Source: Platerodrilus igneus (lineage: Eukaryota > Arthropoda > Insecta > Coleoptera > Lycidae). From it: a DNA stretch of 64,000 bases. Shown piece after piece: positions 45,277 through 55,780 of the stretch (positions are counted from its first letter, which is position 1; the number at the start of each line of letters is the position of its first letter). A model generated the notes under the pieces. It made no database searches. It was not told the DNA's origin and saw only the letters and a program-made list of their open reading frames with translations. The position numbers and the translations under genes are program-made. The stretch is from NCBI GenBank assembly GCA_036346225.1, contig JARFIW010001469.1, forward strand, positions 7,100,001-7,164,000, in the 5' to 3' direction.

Positions 45277-45681
45277 AATCACAAGGATGTCGAGGGTAGT
45301 AACGGAGTCTGGAAGAGCTATGGGGAGGGAAATGAAACCTAATATGGCGCATTTTGAATTGTCTGCCAGGCTACAGAAGGACGAAGTATAATTACGAAGG
45401 GAGAGGTTTAAGGAACTTAAGCGGCGCCAACCAGGACCACCAAGGATTGTACGAGTGGCTCCAGAATCTAACAAACCGATAAAGGAAATACCAAAGATAT
45501 GAACAGTAAGATAGGGACGTTCGTCGCCACGGACGGCAGTACATATAGAATCTAACATAGAACGGGGTTGGCCCACCAGACCAGGAAAGGGAAGATCCGA
45601 GGACAGCGATAGAATAGGGTCTTCGCCTCGGCTCAAGGACCCTATCGACGATTTAAAGAATGGCCACATTGACGCGGGCAA
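45241..45681 (-). pseudogene. Retrotransposon aspartic protease, C-terminus replaced by LINE sequence
   Basis: The minus strand frame contains RPYLTVHIFGISFIGLLDSG followed by ATRTILGGPGW, the retropepsin strand with the DSG-type active site common in Ty3/gypsy elements, and later TLDILVIPE. At that point the sequence passes into the antisense of a LINE 5' end, giving seven foreign residues (about TNRFSYNIF) and a stop. The protease flap and final strand are therefore missing or altered. It overlaps the zinc-knuckle frame upstream in another frame, as gag and pol often do. Confidence 0.75.
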
Positions 45682-46105
45682 TAGCGTCTGGTCACGCCTT
45701 TATAACCGCATCCGTAACAGTGTAGGATCTGTGGGTGAGAGCACTGGGGTGAAACATGTCCAGTTTTATCACAGTTCCAACAGACGACCTGTTTACTTGT
45801 AGTAGGGATAGCTGGAGTAGTAATAGAAGAAAGATTATTTCTATTCGCGGGGGTTGGGTGTGGTTTAGAAAAGTTAGCCCCACGAGGTTGGACCAAAGAG
45901 GGTAACGAAGGGTTTGGTTTATAGGCCAGATCAGGTTCCACATACGAGTGGGTATTTCTATTAGGGGGTACGTAATTGTCGATCCTAAATTTTGTTAATT
46001 CTAATTTTTGACACTCATTTTCCAACTCTTCCCAAGAATGTACGGTAGGCAGCCGGGCTAAATAAAAAGGGGACAGGTTACGAGAAACTTTATGTTACGT
46101 TGACT
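45642..46105 (-). pseudogene. gag: Retrotransposon Gag C-terminus with a CCHC zinc knuckle
   Basis: The frame is open from about 46105, with an internal ATG at 46025. It reads RNLSPFYLARLPTVHSWEEL, the end of a capsid domain, then a Pro/Asn-rich linker, then CWNCDKTGHVSPQC, a good CX2CX4HX4C nucleocapsid knuckle. A second knuckle, CYGCGYKGVTRRYC, lacks its His. A TAA just upstream of 46105 breaks the capsid. It lies next to the protease frame, giving the usual gag-pro order on the minus strand. RT, integrase and LTRs were not found. Confidence 0.78.
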
Positions 46106-46636
46106 CGTAGCCGTGCGTAACACAAAGAAAGTCAAGGAATGACCGGGCTCAATCGGAGATTAGGGGGGGTTGTAGAAAGCAGACTACCATATGATATACG
46201 CGGCTGTAGGAATTAGTGACAATACCTGCAATAAAAATAGTCAAGCAAACCTGAAAAAAAAAGAATAAGCATAGCAGCAATGAAAAGTCTAAATTATTCC
46301 GTACTCTGTAAGATGTAAAAAAAACTGTTTGGATAATCTATATAATATAATCACGATAAAAGCATTACAAAACTTTTATTACAAAGTAAGGAAATATTGG
46401 GGAGTAGCAGAAACGTTTCCTCACACACCAATTAAACATAATCAAACAAAATTATAACAAAAGATAAATAGGTAGACACAATTGATATGAGTAGTCCAGT
46501 ATTGTCGATTTTTCTTTTTTTTTTCTTTTTTTTTTTAAAAATAGCATGCACTTCTATTGTAAAAGGTATCAACACGACAAAGAATATTGCAAAACAAACG
46601 GATAGATATTTAAAGTAATAACAAGTATGAAATAGT
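46106..46636. other. Noncoding between the gag relic and the commissureless-like exon
   Basis: It contains a T-run and A-runs near 46500-46540 and no frame. It may hold the 3' untranslated region of the minus-strand host gene. Confidence 0.3.
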
Positions 46637-47109
46637 TTAACTTACACAACCAGGAGCACCGGAAAAGTTTCTATAGAATTGGACGAATTCGGCTACTGAT
46701 AGCCTTGCAGTTGGAGTTGGTGGAGTGTGGGGTGTCCATGGTTCCATCCCATTATCAACTTGAAACTTGACACTACTATCAACTGCAGATTGTTCTTTTA
46801 CTTTCTGTAACTGATCGAAAGCCTCCTGATAGCTTGGTAAGCCGGATGCACTGGTGTAGCTTGGCAAAGATTCACAGTCTATTCGCGGGGGTGGAATTTG
46901 TGGTACAACAGACAGGAACACATGCAACAACGCAACTAAGAACAATTAAAGTTAGTATAATTCCGATCCAAACATCCGTCAAGAATTTTTCGTATTGCGG
47001 ATCTGCTTCAGCAGAAAGAACTTCAACATCTGAAGCTAATTTCAGTTGGTAAAGGCATTGTTTGAATACGGTGAAACATTTAAAAGCACGATCACTCTCA
47101 CAATCTCGT
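46637..47109 (-). CDS. comm: commissureless-like protein, C-terminal exon (one apparent frameshift)
   Basis: On the minus strand, after an acceptor-like TTTTTTTAAAG (47113-47110), one frame runs through an acidic segment and YEKFLTDVWIGIILTLIV followed by LSCVVACV, a juxtamembrane DVWIG plus a single membrane span. The sequence then continues one frame over as PQIPPPRIDCESLPSYTSAS and GLPSYQEAFDQL. The twin LPSY motifs after a membrane span are the hallmark of insect Commissureless proteins, which sort Robo receptors to endosomes in commissural neurons. The end LSVAEFVQFYRNFSG is also compatible. The shift lies at about 46915-46930. It could be a sequencing error, a tiny intron or real decay. 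Upstream exons were not found. The symbol is by resemblance only. Confidence 0.6.
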
Positions 47110-47884
47110 CTTTAAAAAAAATGTACGTTCATATTTTATTTACTTATTAAATGCAAGGTAAATTTAACATATCATTAATACGGAATGAGTTAAACACTTT
47201 TGCAATTTCATTTTGCAAATGTTTTAGGGAGTTTAAAACCTGACTAAAGTGGCTCCTTTAAAAATTCTGTACAAGTTTATTGCACTTACCCTGATAAAAA
47301 AAGGGGACCACTACACTAGATCGCACACACATTAATCCTAAGAAGAATCGGTCAAGTTTAGCAAGCAAGTTCTACAACTTTTATTTCAAAAGAAACTCAA
47401 CTAAAAACACAATTAGTAAAGCACGCGTAATCCCTAAGTCAATGTTCCGTAAAACGCACGTGCAGGTCGAGTAAACACGTTCGCCTATAAAGCATCTTTC
47501 CTTCAATGGAATAAGAACTACACTACTAATCTGGTTATATAAAATAGTTGTTACCCATAACCTCTGGTCGTCTATTATCTCGACTTCGATAACAACATAA
47601 GGAACATCCAAAAAGTGAATGCAGCCATCATATCAATAATTAATTACAGTTGTTTATCATTTTCGATAAGTTGGAAAGTAATTTACGAATAATCCTATTT
47701 AAAATTCATTCCTTGCAATTTATTTATTAATGAAAATCAGTTTTCAATTAAATCTACCTTTAAAATTAATAAACGCGAGTTAAATTGCATACAAATCTGA
47801 AAACTATTCGAAAGTATTTACTTTATACAAACAGCGATCCAAAACGATGTATTTTAAGTACGCTAACAGAAAGGGAGCGTAACA
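47110..47884. other. Noncoding, likely intron or upstream sequence of the commissureless-like gene
   Basis: No supported frame; the ORF at 47381-47611 has no motif. It ends exactly where LINE copy B begins. Confidence 0.3.
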
Positions 47885-48329
47885 GTATAATTGAAGTAAA
47901 TGATATAGAACTGAAATAGGTTATATAGAATTTGTTTCCCTATAGTAGGGGACAAAGAATACTACTATAGTAAGCCTGCTTATCGCAAAAGGCGATCAAA
48001 AGGTGCAGCAAGGGGCAGCAACCTTGCTGGCTAGAAGATATTGTAGGAGAGTCGGTTGGTCTCGGGCGATCCTCAATAATTACAAGGTTGTTGGGGGTTG
48101 GTTGTGACAGATACGGCTTTTTACAAAAATCTTTAAAAACTGCGTTGTGGAAAGATATGGGAACCTACCACAATATTTCTAAGGTATGCGTCGCCTGAAA
48201 CACGAAATATGTATGATGGAGAGCTCACAAGTACAATACTTGTCCGGAGGTAAAATACCCCATCATTCGGATCTCCGGGAGGGGGTACTTGGGACTCGTC
48301 ATCATAAGAATTTAAGACAACGGTTCGAT

Positions 48330-49010
48330 TTAGTGATAGAGACTTGGAATGTAAAGCCATTACTTAAAGTACATAAGTTAACGAATTTACTAGTCGAAAT
48401 AAGAAAAGGAAAGCTGGACATTTTAGGTATTGGTGAGGTACGATGACTAGATAATAATGACTTTTGGAAATATAATTATAGAATAATTAAAACTTCTTCA
48501 ACTAATGAACAGGCAGGAGTAGGAATAGTGTTAGGTAAAAGATAAGGAAGTAAAGTTAAAGAGTACTTACAATTTAGAGATACAATATTATGATTAGATT
48601 AAGTACGAAACCCACAGACACAGTTTTAGTACAAGGTTACATGCCAACAACTCAGTACGAGGATGAGGAAGTAGAAATGGTATACGAGGATATAATATAA
48701 GGGAGATGAGAATTTAATAGTTATGGGCGATTATAGTGCGTCAGTGGGAGAAGGTAGTGAGGGAAAAATGGTAGGAAAATTTGGGTATGGTAGACGATAT
48801 GATAGAGGAGAAAGATTAGTTGAAATTTGCCAGGAACATTGATTAGTAACTGTATATTCGAACAACATGTTAGAAGAAGATATACCTGGAAAGAGCCAGG
48901 TGATAGTGCTAGATACCAAATAGATTATATTTTAGGTAAACAAAGGTTTAGAAACCAAGTTAAAAACTGTCGTAGTTATCCAGGGGCTGACATAGATAGC
49001 GATCATTAAA
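48330..49010 (+). pseudogene. LINE copy B endonuclease domain
   Basis: Readable parts are ETWNVKPLLKVHKLTNLL (48341), KLDILGIGEVR with the catalytic Glu (48412), QAGVGIVLGKR (48511), PTDTVLVQGYMPTTQYEDEE (48611) and, after stops, TWKEPGDSARYQIDYILGKQ (48885) and RSYPGADIDSDH (48973) with the catalytic Asp-His. The GDFN box region near 48725 reads GDYSA in one frame. At least five stops or shifts. Confidence 0.8.
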
Positions 49011-50408
49011 ATGAAGTGTAAGCTAAAATTCAAAAAATTGAAAAAGGTTAAAAGAGAGGGTTGGAATCTAGGTAAGCTTAATGATGGTAAGGTAAAAGAG
49101 GAATATAAACAAGTATTAGATAATAAGATCAAAGAGATAGCTGTAAGAGGGAACGTAGAAAATATATGGAAAGAAATAAAAAGGGCTATACGTGATACAG
49201 CAACACGGACTACAGGTAAGAAAAAAGTAGAAGCGGGAAAACCTTGGGTAGCGAAGGAGATATTAGATTTAATAGAGAATAGAAGAAAGCTTAAACCTTT
49301 CAGAGAATTGGATAGTGAAAGTAAGCAATAATATAATAGAGCTAGAAATAAGATAGTACATGAGTGTAGAAAAGCTAAAAATAAATGGATGGAGGGGAAT
49401 CGTAAGGGAATACAAGATGATTTAAGAGTAGGTAGGACAGACATAGTTTACAAGGTAGTTAAAAGGTTTTTCGGGGAGATTGGAAAAATATAATGGTATT
49501 AGAGATGAGAATAATGAGCTTCTAATAAATAAAGTTGAGGTAGCAGATAGATGGAGAAGATATTTAGAAGATTTATATAGGGGGGATGAATGAGTTAGAG
49601 AACGACTAAGAAGAGGATGTAGAAATAGGGTTCTCAATATTAAGAGAGGAATTTGATAGAGCTGTTTGAGATCTTAAACTAAATAAAGCGCCGGGGATAG
49701 ACGATATACCCGCAGAATTAATAAAATATGCAAGTCAGAAAACTTTAGACAAATTACATGAACTAGTAATAGTAATATATGACACAAGTTAGGTCTCAAT
49801 AGATTTCGAAAAAAAATATTATTGTCCCAATCCCAAAAAAGTTAGGAGCTGATAGGTGTGAGAATTTGAGAACGGTTAATTTAACTTCCCACGCTTCCAA
49901 AATACTAGCAATAATAATTAAAAATAGAGTAGAAGCTTTTACTGAGAATTATTTAGGCGAAGACTAATATGGTTTTCGTAAAGACAGAGGGACTAGAGAA
50001 CCGATACTAGTGATTAGGGTAATTATGGAAAAAAGGTTACAAAAAATAAAAAGATTCATTTCGCGTTTGTAGATTTAGAAAAAGGATTTTATAGGGTTAA
50101 TTGGATTGTTATGTTCAGGGTTTTGCGAAAAATAGGAATCTCTCATAGGGACAGAAAAATTATTTCAGTGTATATAAAAAGCAATGCGTAGTAATTAGAT
50201 TTGATGAAATAGAAAAGGAAGCTAAGATTAGAAATGGTGTTAGACAGGGTTGTATACTGTCTCCCTTGATTTTTAATGTTTATATTGAGGAAGCTTTAAA
50301 CTTAGCTACAGAGAGAAAAGATATAGGTATTAGTGCACAGGGACAGAAAATAGACATGTTACGTTTTTCAGATGATGTAGCCATTATAGCAGAGTCTAGA
50401 AAAGAGTT
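49011..50408 (+). pseudogene. LINE copy B linker and reverse transcriptase
   Basis: A basic linker frame (49011-49331) precedes RT. The RT shows LNKAPGIDDIPAELIKYAS near 49680, ENLRTVNLTSHASKILAII near 49860, FVDLEKGFYRVNW near 50065 (the first catalytic Asp region; relatives usually read AFD there), GVRQGCILSPLIFNVYIEEA at 50237 and RFSDDVAIIA at 50362. FSDD replaces the usual FADD/YADD; Ala to Ser is a change next to the catalytic pair. Frameshifts near 49480, 49800, 50040 and 50408. Confidence 0.82.
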
Positions 50409-51116
50409 TTGAATATTTTAGAGGAGATACTACAGAGTAACTATAGTATGAGAATTAACTCAGAAAAGACAAAGATAATGACAAGTGGGTTACAGCCTAA
50501 TTCTAAACCAAAATTAAAAATAGGTAACACCGAGTTAGAGAAGGTAGATGAATTTTGCTATTTAGGTAGTATAATTACAAAGGACGGGCGTAGCAGAAGG
50601 GATATAGTAGCTAGAATAGCTCTAGCTAAAAAAATGTTTTTAAAAAAGAAAGACTTACTAATAGCTAATAGTATTAGTTTAGATAATAGAAAAAGTTTCT
50701 TAAATTCGTACGTATGGAGCGTTCTATTATACGGTAGTGCGACTTGGACAACTAAAGACGTAGATAAGAAAAAAATACAAGCATTTGAAACTTGGTGTTA
50801 TAGGAGAATGTTAAAGATTAGTTGGACAGATAGAGTAATAAACGAGGAAGTTTATAGAAGGATAAGTGAGGAACACTGTATGTGGAAACAATTAAAGGTC
50901 AAGAGAGATAGAATGATAGTTTACCAGTTAAGACATGAGGGACTATTTAGTAAGGTCTTAGATTATAGACTAGCAAATAAAAATAGAGTAGGAAGACCTA
51001 GACAAAGCTGTATTAGTGAAATTATTAGAGATTTAGGTTGTGAAGGGTATGTAAACCTTTTTAGACTAGCCCAGAATAGAAAAGAATTTAGAGCTGCGTC
51101 AAACGACCTTAAGTAA
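50409..51116 (+). CDS. LINE copy B C-terminal domain, 235 intact codons
   Basis: This is the longest intact frame in the LINE set. It continues RT after the FSDD box: YSMRINSEKTKIM, then KVDEFCYLGSIITKDGRS (thumb), YVWSVLLYGSATWTT, AFETWCYRRMLKISWTDRVI and the C-terminal MIVYQLRHEG with a basic end (GRPRQSC, LAQNRKEFRAASNDLK). All are standard blocks of this LINE clade. The reading is free of stops although the upstream parts are broken. The frame joins the RT by a shift at about 50408, so no complete protein is made. Confidence 0.85.
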   Translation: MNILEEILQSNYSMRINSEKTKIMTSGLQPNSKPKLKIGNTELEKVDEFCYLGSIITKDGRSRRDIVARIALAKKMFLKKKDLLIANSISLDNRKSFLNSYVWSVLLYGSATWTTKDVDKKKIQAFETWCYRRMLKISWTDRVINEEVYRRISEEHCMWKQLKVKRDRMIVYQLRHEGLFSKVLDYRLANKNRVGRPRQSCISEIIRDLGCEGYVNLFRLAQNRKEFRAASNDLK

Positions 51117-51144
51117 GTTCAAAACAAAACAACACATTATAATT

Positions 51145-51531
51145 TTAGAAATTCGTTTCCGTCGTAAATGTAGAATCTAGATTGTGCAAATAAGCTTCGA
51201 CTTCTTCCACACCTTTCAAACACGAAATAAAAATTCCTCTCTGTACTTCCTGTTCAAAATGTTTAATCAACAAGTGTACTAATTGCTCTTCCTCCATCTT
51301 TTCTAATAATAGCATAGCCTGTCCTACTATTTCAAGTAATAATCCGCTAGACCACCGCGCTTGCTCGATACTCCAATAACTATTTTTATAACATTCACAG
51401 AAGTTTGCAAAATTCTTGAAAACTACTTTCGTTCGCTGTACTCCAATTCTGCGAGATCCCTTTAAACAGTTCAACGCCAATCCTAACTCAATGCGCACGG
51501 CAACGTTTGACTCTTCTATTAAATTTTTCAA
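51145..51531 (-). CDS. Unidentified open frame, Gag-like in composition
   Basis: 128 codons, no close family recognised. It is Glu/Leu-rich with two Trp residues (SYWSIEQARWSSG) and helices such as LLLEKMEEEQLVHLLIKHF and CLKGVEEVEAYL, reminiscent of retrotransposon capsid helices. Upstream on the same strand, 51873-51740 starts MPRKSRNNDD and continues as a short coiled-coil-like Lys/Asp/Leu stretch (MKLDTKLSKVDKF) before stops. That would suit the start of the same gag. A retroelement origin is an inference from composition and position. Confidence 0.3.
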   Translation of the reverse strand: MKNLIEESNVAVRIELGLALNCLKGSRRIGVQRTKVVFKNFANFCECYKNSYWSIEQARWSSGLLLEIVGQAMLLLEKMEEEQLVHLLIKHFEQEVQRGIFISCLKGVEEVEAYLHNLDSTFTTETNF

Positions 51532-51719
51532 TTTTTAAGAAATATCATATAGTGCACGAACCCGCCAGCATAAAAGACAAACTCGATCCACCTAAATATT
51601 TCCACAAAGAAATATGACCGCGATCGTAACTATGTTCTTTTTAACTTTCATATTTTGTGGTGCCGTCGCTGGACCTATCAATATTTCTCGTTAGTGTTTG
51701 AGCTAATTGATTAATACTC

Positions 51720-51778
51720 CACTTCGTTTAATTTAATTAATTTAATTTAATTAATTAATAAATTAATTAATTTAATTA
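51720..51778. repeat. TTAATTAA-rich palindromic run
   Basis: TTTAATTAATTTAATTTAAT and similar units form a self-complementary AT stretch that interrupts the minus-strand frame starting at 51873. Confidence 0.7.
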
Positions 51779-51878
51779 TCATATCTTGAAATTTATCCAC
51801 TTTCGATAATTTAGTATCCAATTTCATCGAAACAATCTCAAGCGTGTCATCATTATTCCTACTTTTACGTGGCATTTT

Positions 51879-52804
51879 ATACAAATAATACCAAAAAACT
51901 GCTGGCACAAATTCAACGCCTTAAACATTTCTTCTTTACTTAAATTTAATAGATGTTAAGATTGCAACTCTATTTTCTCGTTTTAACAATTCGTTTTACG
52001 AAAGCATTAACCCTATATAAACACACTGAGAAAAAAGTGCTTAATTCGACAAAAATTTAGTTGGTCTAAATAAATTACAGTGTCACATAGCCACAAGGAA
52101 ATATTATTTTCTCCGCAAATAAATATTTTTGTTAAAGGTATACATAAATTTATTTAAAACAAAGAAATAAGAATTCACTCAACAAAATATATTGTTCGTT
52201 AAGCATCTTGTAATTTTATTACAACACACTCAGTTCTTTCCATTTAACACTTTGCACAATTCATTCTAACATAGCCGTTACTTTGAATTACTACACCTAA
52301 TTTTGCTGGTTCAACAAAATATTTTGTTAGGCAGAAATTTCACTTTGTTAAAAGGAAAAACACATTTTATTGATTTGATTATGTTGTTTCTTATTTCAAC
52401 ATACATGTTTATTTTAGCGAATTTAGGTATTTGTGAAATCGACAAAACAGTTTTGTTGAATTAAATGAATTTAATTTTTAAAATAACTAAACATTTTTAT
52501 TAATTGAAGTATTTGCATACTTCATTTTGAGATAGCACCTAAATACAAATAATACACTTAATTTAGTTAATAAAAAAATTCCTTTGTTGAGTTGACATTT
52601 GGTCTTGTCAAATGAAACATCAAGTTTTTAAGGCTCCTTTAGGGAAGATATACCAGCTTCCTCCAACAAATCGTCAAATTAATTTCCATCTAAAACAATT
52701 GTATTAACTGACCAAATAATTCTGTCTAATTATAGTAACTGTAAATTTCATACTTACCTTGAAACTGAAATATTAATGTAGACGCATCAATTTTTATACC
52801 TCCT
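51879..52804. other. Noncoding, rich in TTTTGTT/AACAAAA motifs
   Basis: No supported gene. Short palindromes around CAACAAAATATTTTGTTAG (near 52310) and ACAAAATATATTGTT (52182) recur; the cause is unknown. Confidence 0.35.
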
Positions 52805-54255
52805 GTTCAACTATATAATAATCATCATCATTAGGTCTTCAGTCCTGGAACTGGTTAGACGCGTACCATCATTGTTTCCTATTCTGAACTAACCTACAGA
52901 TTTCCCTGCATCTATAACTATCTGATCTAGGTCTACATCTACCTCTTTTTTCCTATTTCTGCTTGTAATATATCCCATACTATTCCCTAAAAATGCCTTA
53001 GAACGTATTCTGCCTTTCTATTTCTCTTATCTTTTTCCTCAGATATCCTTGTTCCCCTACTATTTCTATAACCTATTTGTTATTATCTTTGTCTGTCCAT
53101 GCTATCGTCTTCATACATCTGAAACACAGCATTTCAAAAGGCTGCTACCGTTTTTCTGTCTGTGTTTCAGACTGCTCGTATTTCATAAGCATACTGTGCT
53201 GTGCTCCACACATATGCTTTCAACAATTTTTTTCTTGTTCTATGTTTGTTGTTTTTTCTCATAGGCGCCGTTCTTTCTTGTTAGATACCGTTCGGTCACC
53301 TTCTATTGTTTTACAATTATATACCCTATTTCTCCGACTTTCAGTGGTTGTGAAGGGAGGTAAGCAGCCTATGGCTGCCAAGTTCCCCCCAACACTTAAC
53401 CATTTACCGATTTAATATATTTTCTAATATCTTTTCGCACAGTCATCATTAGTTGCAGATATTTAGCAACCAACAACTAGTTGTTTATACTAATCATCAG
53501 GTTTATCTCCGCTTATTTTTTTGTCATTAAATTTTCCGTTTCAAAACTGGTTGGACACGTACCTGCACTTATTTATATTTTGAGCTAGCCTACATAGTTC
53601 CCTGAAATTCTCACACATCATGTGTATACAGCTCGTTCCCCCTCTATTGTTTTCTAATTTTATGCTCTATTTCACCGAGAATCAGTGAAGGGGGTAAGCA
53701 ACCTGTGGCTACCAAGATCCCCCAACACTTAGACATTTGCCGAAGTAATGGTTTTCCAGTAAATCCTTTCACACACTTAACATTATTCGAGAATATTACC
53801 CAACCAATTCTTGTAGTTACTTATAATAATCATCATGTTTAAGCACAGTTATTTTTTCGTCATTAGTTTATCCATCCTGGGATTGGTTGGATGCGTACCT
53901 CCATTGATTTCTATTCTGGACTAGCCTACACATCTCCCTGAAACCCCTACAGCCTACATCTTTTACTATCTGTGTGCAGTAGTCTAATCTAGGTCTGCCT
54001 CTTCTTATCTTTTTTCATATCGCTGCTTCTAATATATTCCGCACTATTCCCTCATGCCGTAGTATGTGGCCTATCATCCTATCTCTCCTCTTTTTTACCG
54101 TTTTCCACATATTTCTTTCTTCCCCTACCATTTTTAGTACCTCTTCGTTCTTAACTTTGTCTGTCCATGATATCTTCATCATACGTCTGTAGTAGGGTAT
54201 AATTAGCAATACTGCCGCCTCTTTTGCTCCCAAAACCCTCATTTGCTCCCACATT
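52805..54255 (-). mobile_element. Head-to-tail array of LINE 3' ends
   Basis: Read on the minus strand: an ORF end (54255-53880), the 3' untranslated part (53880-53640), a short ORF end (53640-53540), the 3' untranslated part again (53540-53310), and a third ORF end (53300-52805). Shared landmarks are KISWTDKVKNEEVL at 54180, the two GTTGGGGG-TCTTGG/GTTGGGGGGAACTTGG blocks, and TTGCTTACC/CTGCTTACC. All pieces point the same way and belong to the family of copy A. Plus-strand frames at 53049-53415 are antisense shadows. Confidence 0.78.
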
Positions 54256-54438
54256 TACATGTAAATCCCCATAAGGAGCAAATGAGGAGGAGCGACTCTT
54301 TCCTTCCTCATTTGCTCCCACATCTAAACCAAATAGTTTTCTTCGACTAGCCATTTTTTTATCTTTCATCTGAACCAAATAGTTTTCTTCGTCTAGCCAA
54401 TGCATCTTTCGAGATAAACCTACCTTGTTTGGTATCAA
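54151..54438 (-). other. Minus-strand frame with internal duplications, unknown
   Basis: A 95-codon frame runs into the LINE array. Its first part repeats itself: RRKLFGLDVGANEEG and NYLVQMKDKKMAS derive from two copies of an AACCAAATAGTTTTCTTCG unit (54325 and 54366) and two of CCTCATTTGCTCCCACAT (54236, 54307). Only its last third is LINE sequence. It is probably a chance frame across short duplications. Confidence 0.3.
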
Positions 54439-54453
54439 TTAACATTAGATTTT

Positions 54454-54785
54454 TCTCAGCTACCCGAATCTTTAAGAATTTTTAAGATATCATCACCGCC
54501 AAGGCAGCTACCCTGATTTTAAGATTTCTTACCTGTAGCGACTTTTGAGCGTTCTTATAAATTTTTTCTCAGCTACCCGAATTTCTAAGATTTTTTAAGA
54601 TATCATCACCGCCAAGGCAGCTACCCTGATTTTAAGATTTCTTACCTGTAGTGACTTTTGAGCGTTCTTATAAATTTTTTCTCAGCTACCCGAATCTCTA
54701 GGAATTTTTCAGATTGCATCATCCCTAAGGGAGCTACCCCAATTTTAAGATTTTGTGCTAAGATCAATTTCTAATCACCTCTCCT
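54454..54785. repeat. 113-bp tandem repeat, about 2.9 copies
   Basis: The unit starts TCTCAGCTACCCGAATCT at 54454, 54567 and 54680. The first two copies are almost identical (ATCACCGCCAAGGCAGCTAC in both); the third has diverged and stops early. Exact spacing of 113 bp. Confidence 0.9.
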
Positions 54786-55182
54786 TTTAATATCTACAAT
54801 CCTTTAACCAAACACGTAGCAGTATTAACATAAATTAAGCATGCGAAAATTTATTTTATCCAATTTACAGTTTAATAAACTAATTACAATTTTACAAAGT
54901 ATAACATTATTTCCGGTGTGTACCCGAATCCAACTAGTTTAACCTGTAACAAAAAGATTAATGTGTTGTTTAAATAGAGCTATAACAAAAGAGATTAATG
55001 TAAAAAGAGGAAACGTGTTTTCGGTTAATAAGACATATTATCGTTAACCTAACAATATGTTTTACCGTCCAGCGACACCACGTGGAGGTAAACACATTCA
55101 ATGTAATGGGTTTTAAATAGGAAAGTACGCTAAATGCTAGTCAATTAACAGCAATTAAATATTGCTTACTGACCTACCTTAA
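54786..55182. other. Noncoding
   Basis: No supported frame. It contains CCGTCCAGCGACACCACGTGG (55067), a motif that partly recurs at 51660 (GTGCCGTCGCTGGACC, inverted) and 57904 (CCGTGTCCCGCGAATACCAC). Confidence 0.35.
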
Positions 55183-55780
55183 TTAGGTTGCTGTACTATT
55201 AGGAATGATGTTTAAGACCTCGTACGTATTTTCCGGATTATATGTTGTATTCTTTTTATTAAGTAATCGAATAAATCGTTCTTTCTGCTTCCAAAGAAAC
55301 TCAGGCACCCAATCGTCGAGACTGGCGTTCTTTATGCGATAGCTAGCCATACAGTTGTTAAACGCTGTACTAACCATTTCTACACCATCGTCGCTAGTAG
55401 CGGTAACTGATGCATTTTTATGTCTGTTGCTTCTCAAGTGTGCGGCATATGTATTCTTTTCCATTTCGAAATCGCATACTTTACACATAATTCGTGGTTG
55501 TTTCGTACAAGGTCCTTTAACAGCTGGCGGAGCTGAACGTTTAAGGCTTAATGACATACCGTGCTGTTTTCCTTGTCTCGCAGTAAGTTGTCCATTCTCG
55601 TAAAAGCGAAACCGCAAGTCCCACAGTTTAAGTACTTTGCTGCGGACGGCTTAACCGTGGACGATGTTACACCACGACATTTGTTCTGGTACCGTTTGAG
55701 AGCATTTTTCCAGGTATTTTGGTCCCCGATCGCACTTAAAAACGTTTGCAGATACCATTTTAGTACAAAACAAAATCCGC
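55183..55780 (-). pseudogene. Zinc-finger N-terminal region resembling a viral-type family-B DNA polymerase
   Basis: The minus-strand frame 55617-55183 (144 codons) holds a C2H2 finger (CKVCDFEMEKN...HLRSNRH), then VSTAFNNCMASYRI and WVPEFLWKQKERFIRLLN. The order finger, then a YRI box, then a helical stretch is what I remember from the N-termini of large insect-genome DNA polymerases of Polinton/adintovirus type. Upstream, in another frame, a second finger-like CGTCGFAF is readable near 55610. The stop at 55183 comes after IIPNST. No exonuclease or palm motif follows. Assignment is by memory of the pattern and is uncertain. Confidence 0.45.

Larger units (their letters stand above)
47885..51140 (+). 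mobile_element. RTE-like LINE, copy B
   Basis: It begins TATAATTGAAGTAAATGATA (also the start of 45095), followed by an ~450-bp 5' region, endonuclease, RT and a long intact C-terminal frame ending at 51116. It is related to copy A in layout and protein but clearly diverged. The 3' end is near 51140; no long tail is visible. Stops in the endonuclease and RT make it inactive. Confidence 0.82.

Noticed and set aside
53049..53415. Plus-strand frames of 71 and 112 codons
   Set aside because: They are the complement of LINE 3'-end sequence read on the minus strand.
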